Origin: Alphaproteobacteria bacterium
GTDB taxonomy: Bacteria > Pseudomonadota > Alphaproteobacteria > UBA9219
Assembly (NCBI GenBank): GCA_028716765.1
Contig: JAQUPC010000003.1
Span: 1 to 43,522 of the forward strand
Direction of reading: 5' to 3'
DNA: 43,522 bases
Numbering within the stretch: position 1 is the first letter of the stretch; each line of letters starts with the position of its first letter. Below the pieces are notes generated by a model. That model ran no database searches and had not been told where the DNA came from. It saw only the letters and a list, made by a program, of their open reading frames with translations. The position numbers and the translations under genes are program-made. Of the stretch, positions 17,480 to 25,074 are shown piece after piece.

Positions 17480-18646
17480 TCAAAACCTTAACTTCCTCAT
17501 TCTCGCCACAGCCTCGGCAATCCGTTCTTTAGAAACCGAGAGGGCGAAACGCACATAGCCTTCGCCGGGTTCGCCAAAGCCGCTTCCGGGCGTCGTGACG
17601 ATCCCCGCCTCGCGCAGCAAAAGCGCCGTGAACTCTTTCGACGTCATGCCTTTGGGCGCGGGACACCACACATAGAACGTCGCCCTTGGCATTTCCGCCT
17701 CCAGCCCCATCCCCCTCAGGCCGTCAACGAGGACATGCGCCCTTTTTTCGTAAATGCCCTGCATTTCGGTCACGCACGACTGGTCGTCCTCAATCGCCGT
17801 GATGCCCGCGTACTGGACGGCGTTGAACGCGCCGGAGTCGATGTTGCTTTTTACCTGCCCCAGCCCGGCGATCATCTCCGCATTGCCCACGGCGAACCCG
17901 AGCCTCCATCCGGTCATGTTGTAGGTCTTGGAAAGCGAATGGAACTCGATGCCCACCTCTTTCGCCCCCGGCACCTCGAGAAAACTCATCGGACGGTAAC
18001 CTCCGAGCCCCATCTCGGTATAGGCGGCGTCGTGGCAGATCATGACATTGTGTTTGTTCGCGAACGAGACAACCTTCTCGAAGAAATCGCGCTCCGCCAC
18101 GGCGCCGGTCGGGTTGTTCGGATAGTTGATGAACATCGCTTTGGCCCGCCGCGCCACCTCGGCCGGAATCGCATCCAGATCAGGCAGAAAGCGGTTCTCT
18201 TTCACGAGCGGCATGAAGTACGATTCGCCGCCCGCGAACATCGTGGCGATGTGATACACCGGGTACGCAGGCGTCGGCACCAGAGCGAGATCGCCGGGAT
18301 TGATGAACGCCAGAGGAAAATGGGCGATACCCTCCTTCGAGCCGATCAGCGTCAGGACTTCGCGGGCCGGATCGAGATTTACGCTGAAGCGGCGCTTGTA
18401 CCATCGCGCGACGCTTGCGCGGAACTCGCCGGTGCCCGAATAGGAAGGATACTGATGGTTCACAGGATCTTCGGCGGCTTTCTTGAGGCTTTCGATGATA
18501 TGCTTTGGCGTCGGAAGGTCGGGATCGCCCACACCGAAACTGATGACGTCGACGCCCTTGGCGGCGACCTCCGCCTTCAGGCGGTCGATTTCCTGAAAGA
18601 GATAGGGCGGAAGGCATTTCAGGCGCTCGGCTTTTTCAATGATCAT
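17480..18646 (-). CDS. dapL: LL-diaminopimelate aminotransferase-like PLP enzyme (DapL type)
   Basis: A fold-type I PLP aminotransferase of 388 aa. The N-terminus (IEKAERLKCLPPYLFQEID), VDVISFGVGDPDLPTP, HQYPSYSG, IGSKEGIAHFPLAF, NYPNNPTGAVA, CHDAAYTEMG and the PLP-lysine region FHSLSKTYNMTGWRLGF closely follow the DapL pattern. That enzyme converts tetrahydrodipicolinate directly to LL-DAP in one step using glutamate. The start at 18646 has GAGG five bases upstream; a longer reading to 18691 is not supported. It lies convergent with the PP2C-like gene, 13 bases apart. Position beside the murE cluster fits a role in DAP supply, though related aminotransferases with other substrates share many of these motifs, so the substrate is inferred. 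Confidence 0.8.
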   Translation of the reverse strand: MIIEKAERLKCLPPYLFQEIDRLKAEVAAKGVDVISFGVGDPDLPTPKHIIESLKKAAEDPVNHQYPSYSGTGEFRASVARWYKRRFSVNLDPAREVLTLIGSKEGIAHFPLAFINPGDLALVPTPAYPVYHIATMFAGGESYFMPLVKENRFLPDLDAIPAEVARRAKAMFINYPNNPTGAVAERDFFEKVVSFANKHNVMICHDAAYTEMGLGGYRPMSFLEVPGAKEVGIEFHSLSKTYNMTGWRLGFAVGNAEMIAGLGQVKSNIDSGAFNAVQYAGITAIEDDQSCVTEMQGIYEKRAHVLVDGLRGMGLEAEMPRATFYVWCPAPKGMTSKEFTALLLREAGIVTTPGSGFGEPGEGYVRFALSVSKERIAEAVARMRKLRF

Positions 18647-18846
18647 AAAGTCCTCGTCGGCGTGGTTCGTAATGGTGAAAACTTGCACCAACCCCCGGAA
18701 AAATCAATTGAATGAAATCCCCGGTTTCTCTTTCGTGATTAACAAAAAAATCCCTCTTTGCGCTGGACAATCGGGTTTAAGCCCCTAAAGTGAATGCGGC
18801 CCTTGGCCTGACGTGAAGACAGGGCCGATTTAAGCAAGAGGTTTTC

Positions 18847-19563
18847 ATGAAGCCGCCACATGTTCTCTTTTTCGCCTGTTTAGCCTCGGCCGCCCTTCTG
18901 CCGCTTGCGGCGGCGCACGCCGGTGCGACCGGCCCGGCGGACATCCCGGTTTCTTCCGCCTCCGTCCACGTCCCGCTTTCAAACCTCTACGCCATAACGC
19001 TGATCGATCCCGCGAGCATGTCGCAGGAGACGTGGAGGCCGTGGCCGTGGTGGAGCAATGATAACGACAAGGTCGATCTGACGGCACCGCAGCCGAATGC
19101 AGTTCAGAACATTGCCCCCCTCCCCCAAACCCCGCAGCCTATGGCAACGGATTATGCCGGACAGCAAGACGTTATGCCCCCCATGCAGAGGCAACCGGCC
19201 CTGGACGTCAGCCCCGCCCCCTTGTCCAACGCGCAAGCCGCCGCGCCGCAACCGCCGACTTTCAGAGACCGCGCCTCGGTTTATGTCAACGACATGTTTG
19301 TCAATCCGGATGACAAGTCGCAGCAGGATCCCAATATGCCCCGCACGACGGCCGTTGCCGGCTACCAGCCGGATTCGCAGCCTGCCCAGTCTATTTACGC
19401 GCCGGCCGTACCTTTGGACACCTCGAAGGGCAAGCCTACATTCCGCAAACGGATGGAGAACTGGTTCGACAACCTGTTTGCAATGCCCGGCGACAACACC
19501 GCAGGCCGTTCCGATCTGCCGCGCACGGCCGCACAGACCAATCGCCCCCGGACATTCCACTGA
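18847..19563 (+). CDS. secreted Pro/Gln-rich hypothetical protein with internal repeat
   Basis: A 238-aa protein with a clear Sec signal peptide: MKPP, a hydrophobic core to about residue 22, and AHA before GATG as the probable cleavage site. The mature part is probably periplasmic, low in predicted order and rich in Pro, Gln and Asn. Two related segments stand out. One near residue 140 has FRDRASVYVNDMF then NPDD and MPRTTAV; the other near residue 197 has FRKRMENWFDNLF then PGDN and LPRTAAQ. They look like a duplicated amphipathic helix followed by a PRTA tail. I do not recognise a family. An AAGAGG site precedes the ATG. It stands alone between the divergent aminotransferase and yceI. Confidence 0.7.
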   Translation: MKPPHVLFFACLASAALLPLAAAHAGATGPADIPVSSASVHVPLSNLYAITLIDPASMSQETWRPWPWWSNDNDKVDLTAPQPNAVQNIAPLPQTPQPMATDYAGQQDVMPPMQRQPALDVSPAPLSNAQAAAPQPPTFRDRASVYVNDMFVNPDDKSQQDPNMPRTTAVAGYQPDSQPAQSIYAPAVPLDTSKGKPTFRKRMENWFDNLFAMPGDNTAGRSDLPRTAAQTNRPRTFH

Positions 19564-19611
19564 TTCCGGATAAAAATAAGGGTTATTCCTTATCGTTTCG
19601 CAACCGTGATG

Positions 19612-19640
19612 TCACGGCCGTGTTTTTCTGGTAGTATAAT
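19612..19640 (+). promoter_or_regulatory. candidate promoter of the yceI-like gene
   Basis: A perfect TATAAT lies at 19635-19640, 31 bases before the yceI-like ATG. The 17-base upstream position (TCACGG, 19612-19617) is a weak -35. Placement supports a promoter for the yceI-cybB pair. Confidence 0.4.
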
Positions 19641-19670
19641 AGCCTCCCATTTCACGCGAGGAGGTTTGTC

Positions 19671-20276
19671 ATGCAATTGTTCTCTCGCCTTATCCTCTTT
19701 TCGCTTCTTCTGGCCTCCCCGTTTTCGCCCGTCCTGGCGGCCAGCACTGATCTTGCAAACTTACCAAGCGGCCTCTACGTTCTCGATCCCGCGCATTCCA
19801 GTATCGTATTTCGCGTTTCGCACTTGGGCACGTCCTATTACACGGGCCGGTTCGACACCTTCCGCGCGACGCTCGACTTTGACAGCCAGCATCCCGAGAA
19901 CAGCAAGCTTATTGCCATAATTGATTCCGGCAGCATCGACACGCATGACACGGGTCTGGAAGCACAGCTGAAGGACGAAAGAAATCTCAACGCCGGCCGC
20001 TTTCCGCGCATAAACTTTGTAGCCTTCCATACGAGACGCACCGGCCCCGCAACCGGGTGTGTCGAAGGCAACCTGACTATGCTCGGGGTCGCTCAACCCG
20101 TGATTATGAACGTCACCTTCAACGGCTGGACGGAGCACTTCATCAAAAAAACCCCGGTCTTGGGCTTCAGCGCCACGGGGACGCTCAAGCGTTCTTCGTT
20201 CGGCTACACGAATCTTTTGCCTTCCATCGGCGACAATGTCACATTCGAGATACAGGCCGAGTTCGATAAAAGATGA
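19671..20276 (+). CDS. YceI-family periplasmic protein
   Basis: A 201-aa secreted protein with a signal peptide cleaved near residue 24 (SPVLAA). The rest matches the YceI lipocalin-like fold: YVLDPAHSSIVFRVSHLG at the start, the FRATLDFD strand, the ESGSIDTHD-like segment IDSGSIDTHDTGLEAQLKDERNLNAGRFPRI, and GNLTMLGVAQPVIMNVTFNG, which ends in an SFGY motif typical of the family. YceI proteins bind polyisoprenoids in a hydrophobic barrel. A GAGGAGG site lies six bases before the ATG. A cytochrome b561 gene follows 18 bases later, the same pairing as yceI-yceJ in other proteobacteria. Confidence 0.92.
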   Translation: MQLFSRLILFSLLLASPFSPVLAASTDLANLPSGLYVLDPAHSSIVFRVSHLGTSYYTGRFDTFRATLDFDSQHPENSKLIAIIDSGSIDTHDTGLEAQLKDERNLNAGRFPRINFVAFHTRRTGPATGCVEGNLTMLGVAQPVIMNVTFNGWTEHFIKKTPVLGFSATGTLKRSSFGYTNLLPSIGDNVTFEIQAEFDKR

Positions 20277-20294
20277 CGTCTTGAAGATTCACAT

Positions 20295-20888
20295 ATGCCG
20301 CCCGAAACCGTATCATCGAAATCCGCGTACGATCCCGTTGCCAAAACCTTTCACTGGCTGACGGCCTTGGCCGTTCTTGCCATGCTGGCCATCGGCTGGA
20401 CGATGGCCGATGGCGGGTTGAATCCTCTCCTGTTCCATTGGCACAAATCCATCGGTATCACGATACTTGCGCTAATCCTGCTGCGTCTGGCATGGCGGTT
20501 GATAAGCCCGCCGCCTCCTTTGCCGACCCCTATGCCAAACTGGCAACGCACCACGGCCATTACGACCCATAGGGCGCTTTACCTGCTGCTGATCGTTATG
20601 CCTTTGACGGGCTGGATGATCGTCACATGCTTCGGCGGCACGACGCTTCTTTACGGCATGATCCCGTTGCCTGATCTGCCCCTGCTTTCGGAACTCTCAA
20701 ACAAAGCGGACATCGGGGAACAGCTTGAGGAAGTTCATGAGTCTCTCGCCATGATTCTGGCAGGGCTCTTGACCCTGCATATCGGCGCGGCGCTCAAGCA
20801 TCACTTCATCGATCGCGACGATGTTCTCCTGCGCATGAGCCCGGGTTTTTTAAGCCAGTCCTTGCGAAAAATCAGGGGAGAAACATAG
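20295..20888 (+). CDS. cytochrome b561 family protein
   Basis: A 197-aa inner-membrane di-haem cytochrome b. Four hydrophobic segments are visible (about residues 20-40, 50-70, 93-112 and 150-170), with histidines at the expected faces: FHWLTA near residue 18, FHWHKS near 48, THRALY near 94, and HESLA near 151 plus LTLHIGAALKHHF near 163. This family passes electrons from quinol in the membrane. The upstream neighbour is the periplasmic YceI-like gene, 18 bases away, so the two are co-transcribed. A 488-base region without a protein gene follows. Confidence 0.88.
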   Translation: MPPETVSSKSAYDPVAKTFHWLTALAVLAMLAIGWTMADGGLNPLLFHWHKSIGITILALILLRLAWRLISPPPPLPTPMPNWQRTTAITTHRALYLLLIVMPLTGWMIVTCFGGTTLLYGMIPLPDLPLLSELSNKADIGEQLEEVHESLAMILAGLLTLHIGAALKHHFIDRDDVLLRMSPGFLSQSLRKIRGET

Positions 20889-21033
20889 GTTCTCAACCGG
20901 AGCCGCTTTTCGCGCCAAGGTTGTGGAAGCATGTAAACGATTTTTTTGCAATATGTTGGTTTTCAATATGTTAGTCTTAATATCCTTGTTCGAACGTTAA
21001 CGAAATACTTTTGAACAAAACGTGAACATGTCA

Positions 21034-21062
21034 TTGACTTTTTGGGGGGCAAAAGGCTAGCC
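21034..21062 (+). promoter_or_regulatory. candidate promoter of a structured RNA
   Basis: TTGACT at 21034-21039 is followed after 17 bases by CTAGCC at 21057-21062. The -35 is good and the -10 weak. It would place the transcript start near 21069, just before the 5' arm of the proposed closing stem. Confidence 0.4.
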
Positions 21063-21068
21063 TCAAGG

Positions 21069-21240
21069 TGCCTAGAGTAGAGCAAGGCGGGCCTTTGACC
21101 TCGGCCCGCCTCAGGCATTGGGAGCCAGGGGTCGAACGTTGCGGTGCGAGGCATCCAGCGTTTTGCCTCTGGCCCGATGACCCTTTGAAAAACTTTCCCA
21201 TCACACCGAATCGGTTTTGCAAAAGCCGCCTTGCCTGCGA
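21069..21240 (+). ncRNA. candidate structured small RNA, 6S-like architecture
   Basis: GCAAGGCGG (21082-21090) is perfectly complementary to CCGCCTTGC (21226-21234), closing a region of about 150 bases. Inside is a long hairpin. GCCAGGGGT (21124-21132) pairs with GCCTCTGGC (21165-21173) including two wobbles, AACGTT pairs with AGCGTT, and GGTGC pairs with GCATC around a GAG loop. Between the closing stem and this arm lie two largely unpaired strands, as in 6S RNA. An alternative hairpin, GGCGGGCC with GGCCCGCC (21086-21110), competes with the closing stem. No protein reading frame is convincing here. The identity as 6S RNA is inference from shape, promoter and length. I cannot confirm it from sequence motifs, and the ends are approximate. 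Confidence 0.45.
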
Positions 21241-21376
21241 AGGCCAGCTTTCATCTCTTGTCTTGTACGTTCGCGCATAAGTTCCTGATTTATCGCTGGA
21301 GAATCGCCGTGAACCTCGGCCCTGCTTGCGCGGGGATGCCTTATAGTCTTGGCGTTCGAATCTGATAAGGTTAAGC

Positions 21377-22312
21377 ATGTCTTCCAAACGCCGCATCTTC
21401 AGCCGCCGCCGCTTTCCCCTTCCCTCTTTGCTGCTTGGCCTGGCCGTCGTGTTGGGCGGCCTGTGGTTCGTAACGTCGGCCCACTTTCATAAGCAGATTG
21501 ACGCATGGATCGCGGCGGAGCGCGCCTCGGGAAACCAGATCAGCTACGACGACAGCCGCAAAGGCGGATCACCAATCGCCGTGACGCAGAGCTTCCGCAA
21601 TCTGCGCTGGCAAAACGGAAAAGGCGCGTCGCTTCACGCCAATAACGTGACTGTATCCATGCGGCCATGGAATTGGCTCGCTTTCGATATAACAATGCAG
21701 CATGGCGCCGATGCGATGCTGCCCCTGCCCGATGCCCGCCAGCCTCTTGCGATGCATAGCGATAACGTTTCCCTTCACGTTGCCGCTCCGTTCGTTGCGC
21801 CGAAAAATCACAAAGACGTTGGCTTGAGCCTTTCGGGAAAAGCCGAAGGGCTTGCCGTAAAAACCGGAAAGCCCCTGCCGTTCGGCGACACGATTGCATC
21901 GGCTGAAATCGCGCTGCGCGTGATGGGCTCGCCGCCCGGCTTTGGCAATAAGGATTCCGTGGCCGCATGGAACGCCGACAGCGGCGTTATAGAGGTTGAC
22001 GCATTCAACCTCAACTGGGGGCCACTCGATCTTGCCATGAACGGAACGCTGGCGCTCAACAACGCCTTGCAGCCGGAAGGGGCTTTTTCCGGGCAGATCG
22101 GCGATCGCGAAGCCGTCGTGAAGGCCCTGGCCGACGCGAAGTGGATCGCCAAAAATGAAGCCGGACTGTTGAACGCAACGCTCAACCTGCTTCCCAAGTC
22201 CTCGGGTCCGAACGGCAAGAGCGGCGAAACCTTGCCGCTCGCAATACAATCGGGCGGCCTCTTCCTCGGCCCTGTGCGAGTCCTTACCCTCCCGCCGATG
22301 ACGTGGAAATAA
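21377..22312 (+). CDS. DUF2125 domain protein
   Basis: A 311-aa protein with a basic N-terminus and one membrane segment at about residues 14-33 (LPSLLLGLAVVLGGLWFVTS), then a large periplasmic beta-rich domain. The pattern WIAAERASGNQISYDDSRKGGSPI, the SMRPWNWLAFDI segment, GPLDLAMNGTLALNNALQPEGAFSG and the end GPVRVLTLPP match DUF2125 proteins, which are common in alphaproteobacteria and have no known function. The family is often encoded near tyrA and chorismate mutase genes, as here, though on the opposite strand. Confidence 0.8.
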   Translation: MSSKRRIFSRRRFPLPSLLLGLAVVLGGLWFVTSAHFHKQIDAWIAAERASGNQISYDDSRKGGSPIAVTQSFRNLRWQNGKGASLHANNVTVSMRPWNWLAFDITMQHGADAMLPLPDARQPLAMHSDNVSLHVAAPFVAPKNHKDVGLSLSGKAEGLAVKTGKPLPFGDTIASAEIALRVMGSPPGFGNKDSVAAWNADSGVIEVDAFNLNWGPLDLAMNGTLALNNALQPEGAFSGQIGDREAVVKALADAKWIAKNEAGLLNATLNLLPKSSGPNGKSGETLPLAIQSGGLFLGPVRVLTLPPMTWK

Positions 22313-22402
22313 ATGCCCACTTATGGTTAACGCTATTTTGCTTTACTTTCAATCGAACCGGCTGTTAGTGATATTTTGTTATTTTAAGGAAAGGAATTTC
22401 AT

Positions 22403-23053
22403 ATGTTATCGCAAGAAAACGCCGAAGCATTACACCATGCTGTGGAAACCCATCGTCTTCTATCAGAAATCTGCGCCGTGCAACTCAGCAAGGGGATGTT
22501 TATAAATCGCGATCCGAATGCGGCCGGTTTTTATGTCCAATCCACAGATTACATACGGTTTCCTGTCCAAGACAGAACCTACGAGCTGAGCATTCATGCC
22601 GGCAACAAAGCGGGTTCGGTTGAGCGCCTGCTGGACATTATGCGGCTACTCGACAATGCCGGCATCAACATTCAGGAAGACGAAGCGCACCTGCAAAACA
22701 AGCTGCAATGCATTAAAGACGGCGCCGTCGATGACCGGGCTCAACTGAGTGCAATGGAATTGATCCCTGGACGCAAGCTTCGTTTAATACATGTTACGAA
22801 TGCTAATCAAAGTAATAAGGATAGATACTCGGTAATTTACTTCACGCTTTTTCCCTCCGCGGAATGTGTCGGGAAATTGAAAACGAGCCTTGCCGATGCC
22901 GTCAACAACAAAGCCCGCGCCTATCTGTTGGAGAAAGCCGAAGAAGCTACAAAAGAAGTCGAAGGCATGATGAAGAAAGTGCTTGAGCCGGAAGAAGTTC
23001 TCCGAAACATGGGACGCGTACGGTCATCTCTTGCCGCCGGTCCGGCCCTGTAA
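22403..23053 (+). CDS. hypothetical protein (orphan, 216 aa)
   Basis: A soluble protein of 216 aa that I do not recognise. It has an N-terminal helix, a mixed alpha/beta middle (IRFPVQDRTYELSIHAG, then a YSVIYFTLFP strand), and a long charged helix at the C-terminus with coiled-coil character (LLEKAEEATKEVEGMMKKVLE). The ATG at 22403 has AGGAAAGGA upstream, a strong site. The upstream spacer is AT-rich and contains ATGGTTAA. Base composition is lower in GC than its neighbours. It stands alone, convergent with tyrA, about 105 bases apart. Confidence 0.7.
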   Translation: MLSQENAEALHHAVETHRLLSEICAVQLSKGMFINRDPNAAGFYVQSTDYIRFPVQDRTYELSIHAGNKAGSVERLLDIMRLLDNAGINIQEDEAHLQNKLQCIKDGAVDDRAQLSAMELIPGRKLRLIHVTNANQSNKDRYSVIYFTLFPSAECVGKLKTSLADAVNNKARAYLLEKAEEATKEVEGMMKKVLEPEEVLRNMGRVRSSLAAGPAL

Positions 23054-23158
23054 TCGAGCCTGTTCCCCGGCCCGGTGTGGATTATGGCGATCCCAAAGGT
23101 CTCTTGGACGGGTAATTAAAGTTTTTTGCGAACGTAAAATAAAAAATAGAAATCAGGC

Positions 23159-24052
23159 CTACTCCCCAAACCGCCCGCCGCCGACGTTGCGGCGGATGGC
23201 ACGGCTTTTGGCGAAGCGTTCTTCGAGCGCCGCGCCGTCGCTTTTGGCCACTTCCACTTCCAGCGCCGCAAGGTCTTTCTTGAAACGCTGCAGGATTTCC
23301 AGAACCGCATCGCGATTGTTGAGAAAGATATCGCGCCACATAACGGGGTCGCTGGCCGCGACGCGCGTAAAATCGCGGAACGAACTTCCGGCAAAGCGGA
23401 TAACGTCCTGATCGAGATCTTGCGCAAGATCGTCCGCCGTCCTCACGGCGGTAAAGGCCGCCAAATGCGGGAGGTGCGAGGTCATGGCCAGAACGCGGTC
23501 GTGATGCGCGGGCTCCATGATCTCGACTTTCGCCCCGCAGCCTTTCCAAAGCGCCGCGATCTTGTTAAGCGCCGCTTCGCCGGTTTCGGGAAGCGGCGTA
23601 AGAATGACCCAGCGGTCCTGGAACAATTCGGCAAAGCCGGCCTCGGGGCCGGAGTTTTCCGTTCCGGCTATCGGATGGCCCGGAACAAAATGCGCCGCCG
23701 CGGGAAGGTGGGGCAAAACGGCCTGCATCACTGCCCGCTTGACCGACCCGACGTCGGTAACGATGCATCCCTTGGCCAAATGCGGTGCGATTTCGGCCAT
23801 TACCGCCCCCATCGCGCCCACGGGCAACGCAAGGATGACGAGATCGGCGCCTTTTACCGCCGCGATATTGTCTTCAAGGGCTTCGTCCACCAACTCCAGT
23901 TCCAAAGCCATTTTGACGTGCAAGGGGTTGGCGTCGCCGCAAACGACCGTCCTTGCCAGCCCCTTCTGGCGCATGGCAAGCGCAAGCGACGAACCGATCA
24001 GCCCGATGCCGATAATCGCCACGCGATCGAAAAGGGAGTTCGATGAGGACAC
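23159..24052 (-). CDS. tyrA: prephenate/arogenate dehydrogenase TyrA
   Basis: An NAD(P)-dependent cytoplasmic dehydrogenase for tyrosine synthesis. The N-terminal Rossmann fold shows VAIIGIGLIGSSLA near residue 12, then DLVILALPVGA near 70 and VTDVGSVKRAVM near 98. The prephenate-binding part has HFVPGHPIAGTENSGPEAG near 121 with the catalytic histidine in the HPIAG context, MTSHLPHLAAF near 190, and the FRDFTRVAASDPVMWRDI pattern near 225. At 297 aa it is a stand-alone enzyme with no ACT domain. It starts at GTG with GGAAG about five bases upstream. It lies 33 bases after the PheA-like gene on the same strand, so both belong to one aromatic operon. Confidence 0.93.
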   Translation of the reverse strand: MSSSNSLFDRVAIIGIGLIGSSLALAMRQKGLARTVVCGDANPLHVKMALELELVDEALEDNIAAVKGADLVILALPVGAMGAVMAEIAPHLAKGCIVTDVGSVKRAVMQAVLPHLPAAAHFVPGHPIAGTENSGPEAGFAELFQDRWVILTPLPETGEAALNKIAALWKGCGAKVEIMEPAHHDRVLAMTSHLPHLAAFTAVRTADDLAQDLDQDVIRFAGSSFRDFTRVAASDPVMWRDIFLNNRDAVLEILQRFKKDLAALEVEVAKSDGAALEERFAKSRAIRRNVGGGRFGE

Positions 24053-24085
24053 GGTTTCTTCCGGTGGCGGGAAATGCCTTTTAGC

Positions 24086-24991
24086 TTACCGTCTTCCGCC
24101 TTTCAGCGGAACGGCATAACCGCCCATAGGTGCCAGATGCTGCATGCGGCTGCCCAGCATGGCCCGCAAACGCGACAAGCGCGTGTCGTTGCGCCCGACG
24201 TAGCCGTCGACCTCGGCAAGGAAAAGCGTCGGCGCCGAACCGCCGCGCCCGGTTGTCTGCGCCAGAAGATGCCGGACCTTATAACCGGCCTTGCCGAGCA
24301 AACGGCGCATCTCCATCTCGGGCACATGCACGCACTGCAGAGAGAGGAAGCTGCGATCGTCGCCGGTAAGTTCCGGGTAAAGCCTGCCGATGACAAGCCC
24401 GGTCGGCAAAGACTGGCGGGCATTTGAACGCCCCGGCTTCAGCGTATCGAACGGCAGAATGGCAAAGACGGTGAGCACGTTCGCCTTGTCGCCGGCCAGA
24501 AGCGGCCACCACGAATCCTTATCGCCCTGCGCGGGGGGCGGAACGACGGCCAGCGTCGCCTTGTTGGTCTGCACGGCCTTAATGGCGGCGACGGCCGACG
24601 GCATTTCCAAAAGCGGCGTGAACGCGCCGAAATGGTCGCGCGAGGCGTCCCAAAGATCCGAACCCTTGTCCGGCGCATAAACGGCTACCTTAAAGACGCC
24701 TTCCAGCAACGTGAACGCGGAAATTATTTCGCGCCAAAGCCGCCCTATAAGACCTTCCGGCAACTTGCCCTGAGGACGGCCCATGAGGGCGCGCAGCATC
24801 TGGGCTTCGCGGCCCGGACGGATAAAAATATGTTGCTTGCCTTTGTGCTTGCGCACCCGGTCGATGATTTCGGCGCGTTCCAGCAACAAGCTGTGCAGCG
24901 CGCTGTCGATCTGATCGATCTGGGCGCGCAGATCAGCCAAAGCTTGCTTATTTGGGTCTACAGCAGGTTTAACAGCATGTTTAACGGACAT
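24086..24991 (-). CDS. chorismate mutase fused to a degenerate prephenate dehydratase-ACT region
   Basis: The N-terminal 90 residues are an AroQ chorismate mutase: LADLRAQIDQIDSALHSLLLERAEIIDRVRKHKG, with the expected Arg/Lys/Glu pattern, converting chorismate to prephenate. After residue 100 the protein follows the outline of a prephenate dehydratase: HFGAFTPLLEMPSAVAAIKAV, then ATLAVVPPP where active enzymes have a PIEN motif, and LTVFAIL at the position of the catalytic Thr-Arg-Phe. The arginine is replaced by valine, and the GTFS-type motif at the start is absent. The end (EVDGYVGR, LAPMGGYAVP) resembles the end of the ACT domain. So the mutase is probably active, while dehydratase activity is doubtful and the C-terminal half may be regulatory. 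The ATG has GAG about six bases upstream. Confidence 0.78.
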   Translation of the reverse strand: MSVKHAVKPAVDPNKQALADLRAQIDQIDSALHSLLLERAEIIDRVRKHKGKQHIFIRPGREAQMLRALMGRPQGKLPEGLIGRLWREIISAFTLLEGVFKVAVYAPDKGSDLWDASRDHFGAFTPLLEMPSAVAAIKAVQTNKATLAVVPPPAQGDKDSWWPLLAGDKANVLTVFAILPFDTLKPGRSNARQSLPTGLVIGRLYPELTGDDRSFLSLQCVHVPEMEMRRLLGKAGYKVRHLLAQTTGRGGSAPTLFLAEVDGYVGRNDTRLSRLRAMLGSRMQHLAPMGGYAVPLKGGRR

Positions 24992-25074
24992 GGCACTCTT
25001 TCATCTTAATATTTACAACGGGTTAGCTTGCTAACCTAGCGCAAAAGCTGCCAAAAGCCAAACGGGATTATTTT

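Larger units (their letters stand above)
20889..21376 (+). other. 488-base region without a protein gene
   Basis: The first 150 bases are AT-rich and show no clear signal. From about 21034 there is a promoter-like TTGACT followed by a GC-rich, highly structured stretch (see the ncRNA entry). The last 80 bases lead into the DUF2125 gene. Short ORFs here overlap in opposite directions, lack ribosome sites and look random. Confidence 0.6.

Noticed and set aside
21353..21363. GTTCGAATC, resembling a tRNA T-loop
   Set aside because: No acceptor stem, anticodon arm or CCA-compatible layout around it. The similar sequence at about 33842 lies inside guaB.
20963..21396. Short frames on both strands in the 21-kb spacer
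   Set aside because: They overlap each other and the proposed RNA, lack ribosome sites and show no protein pattern.
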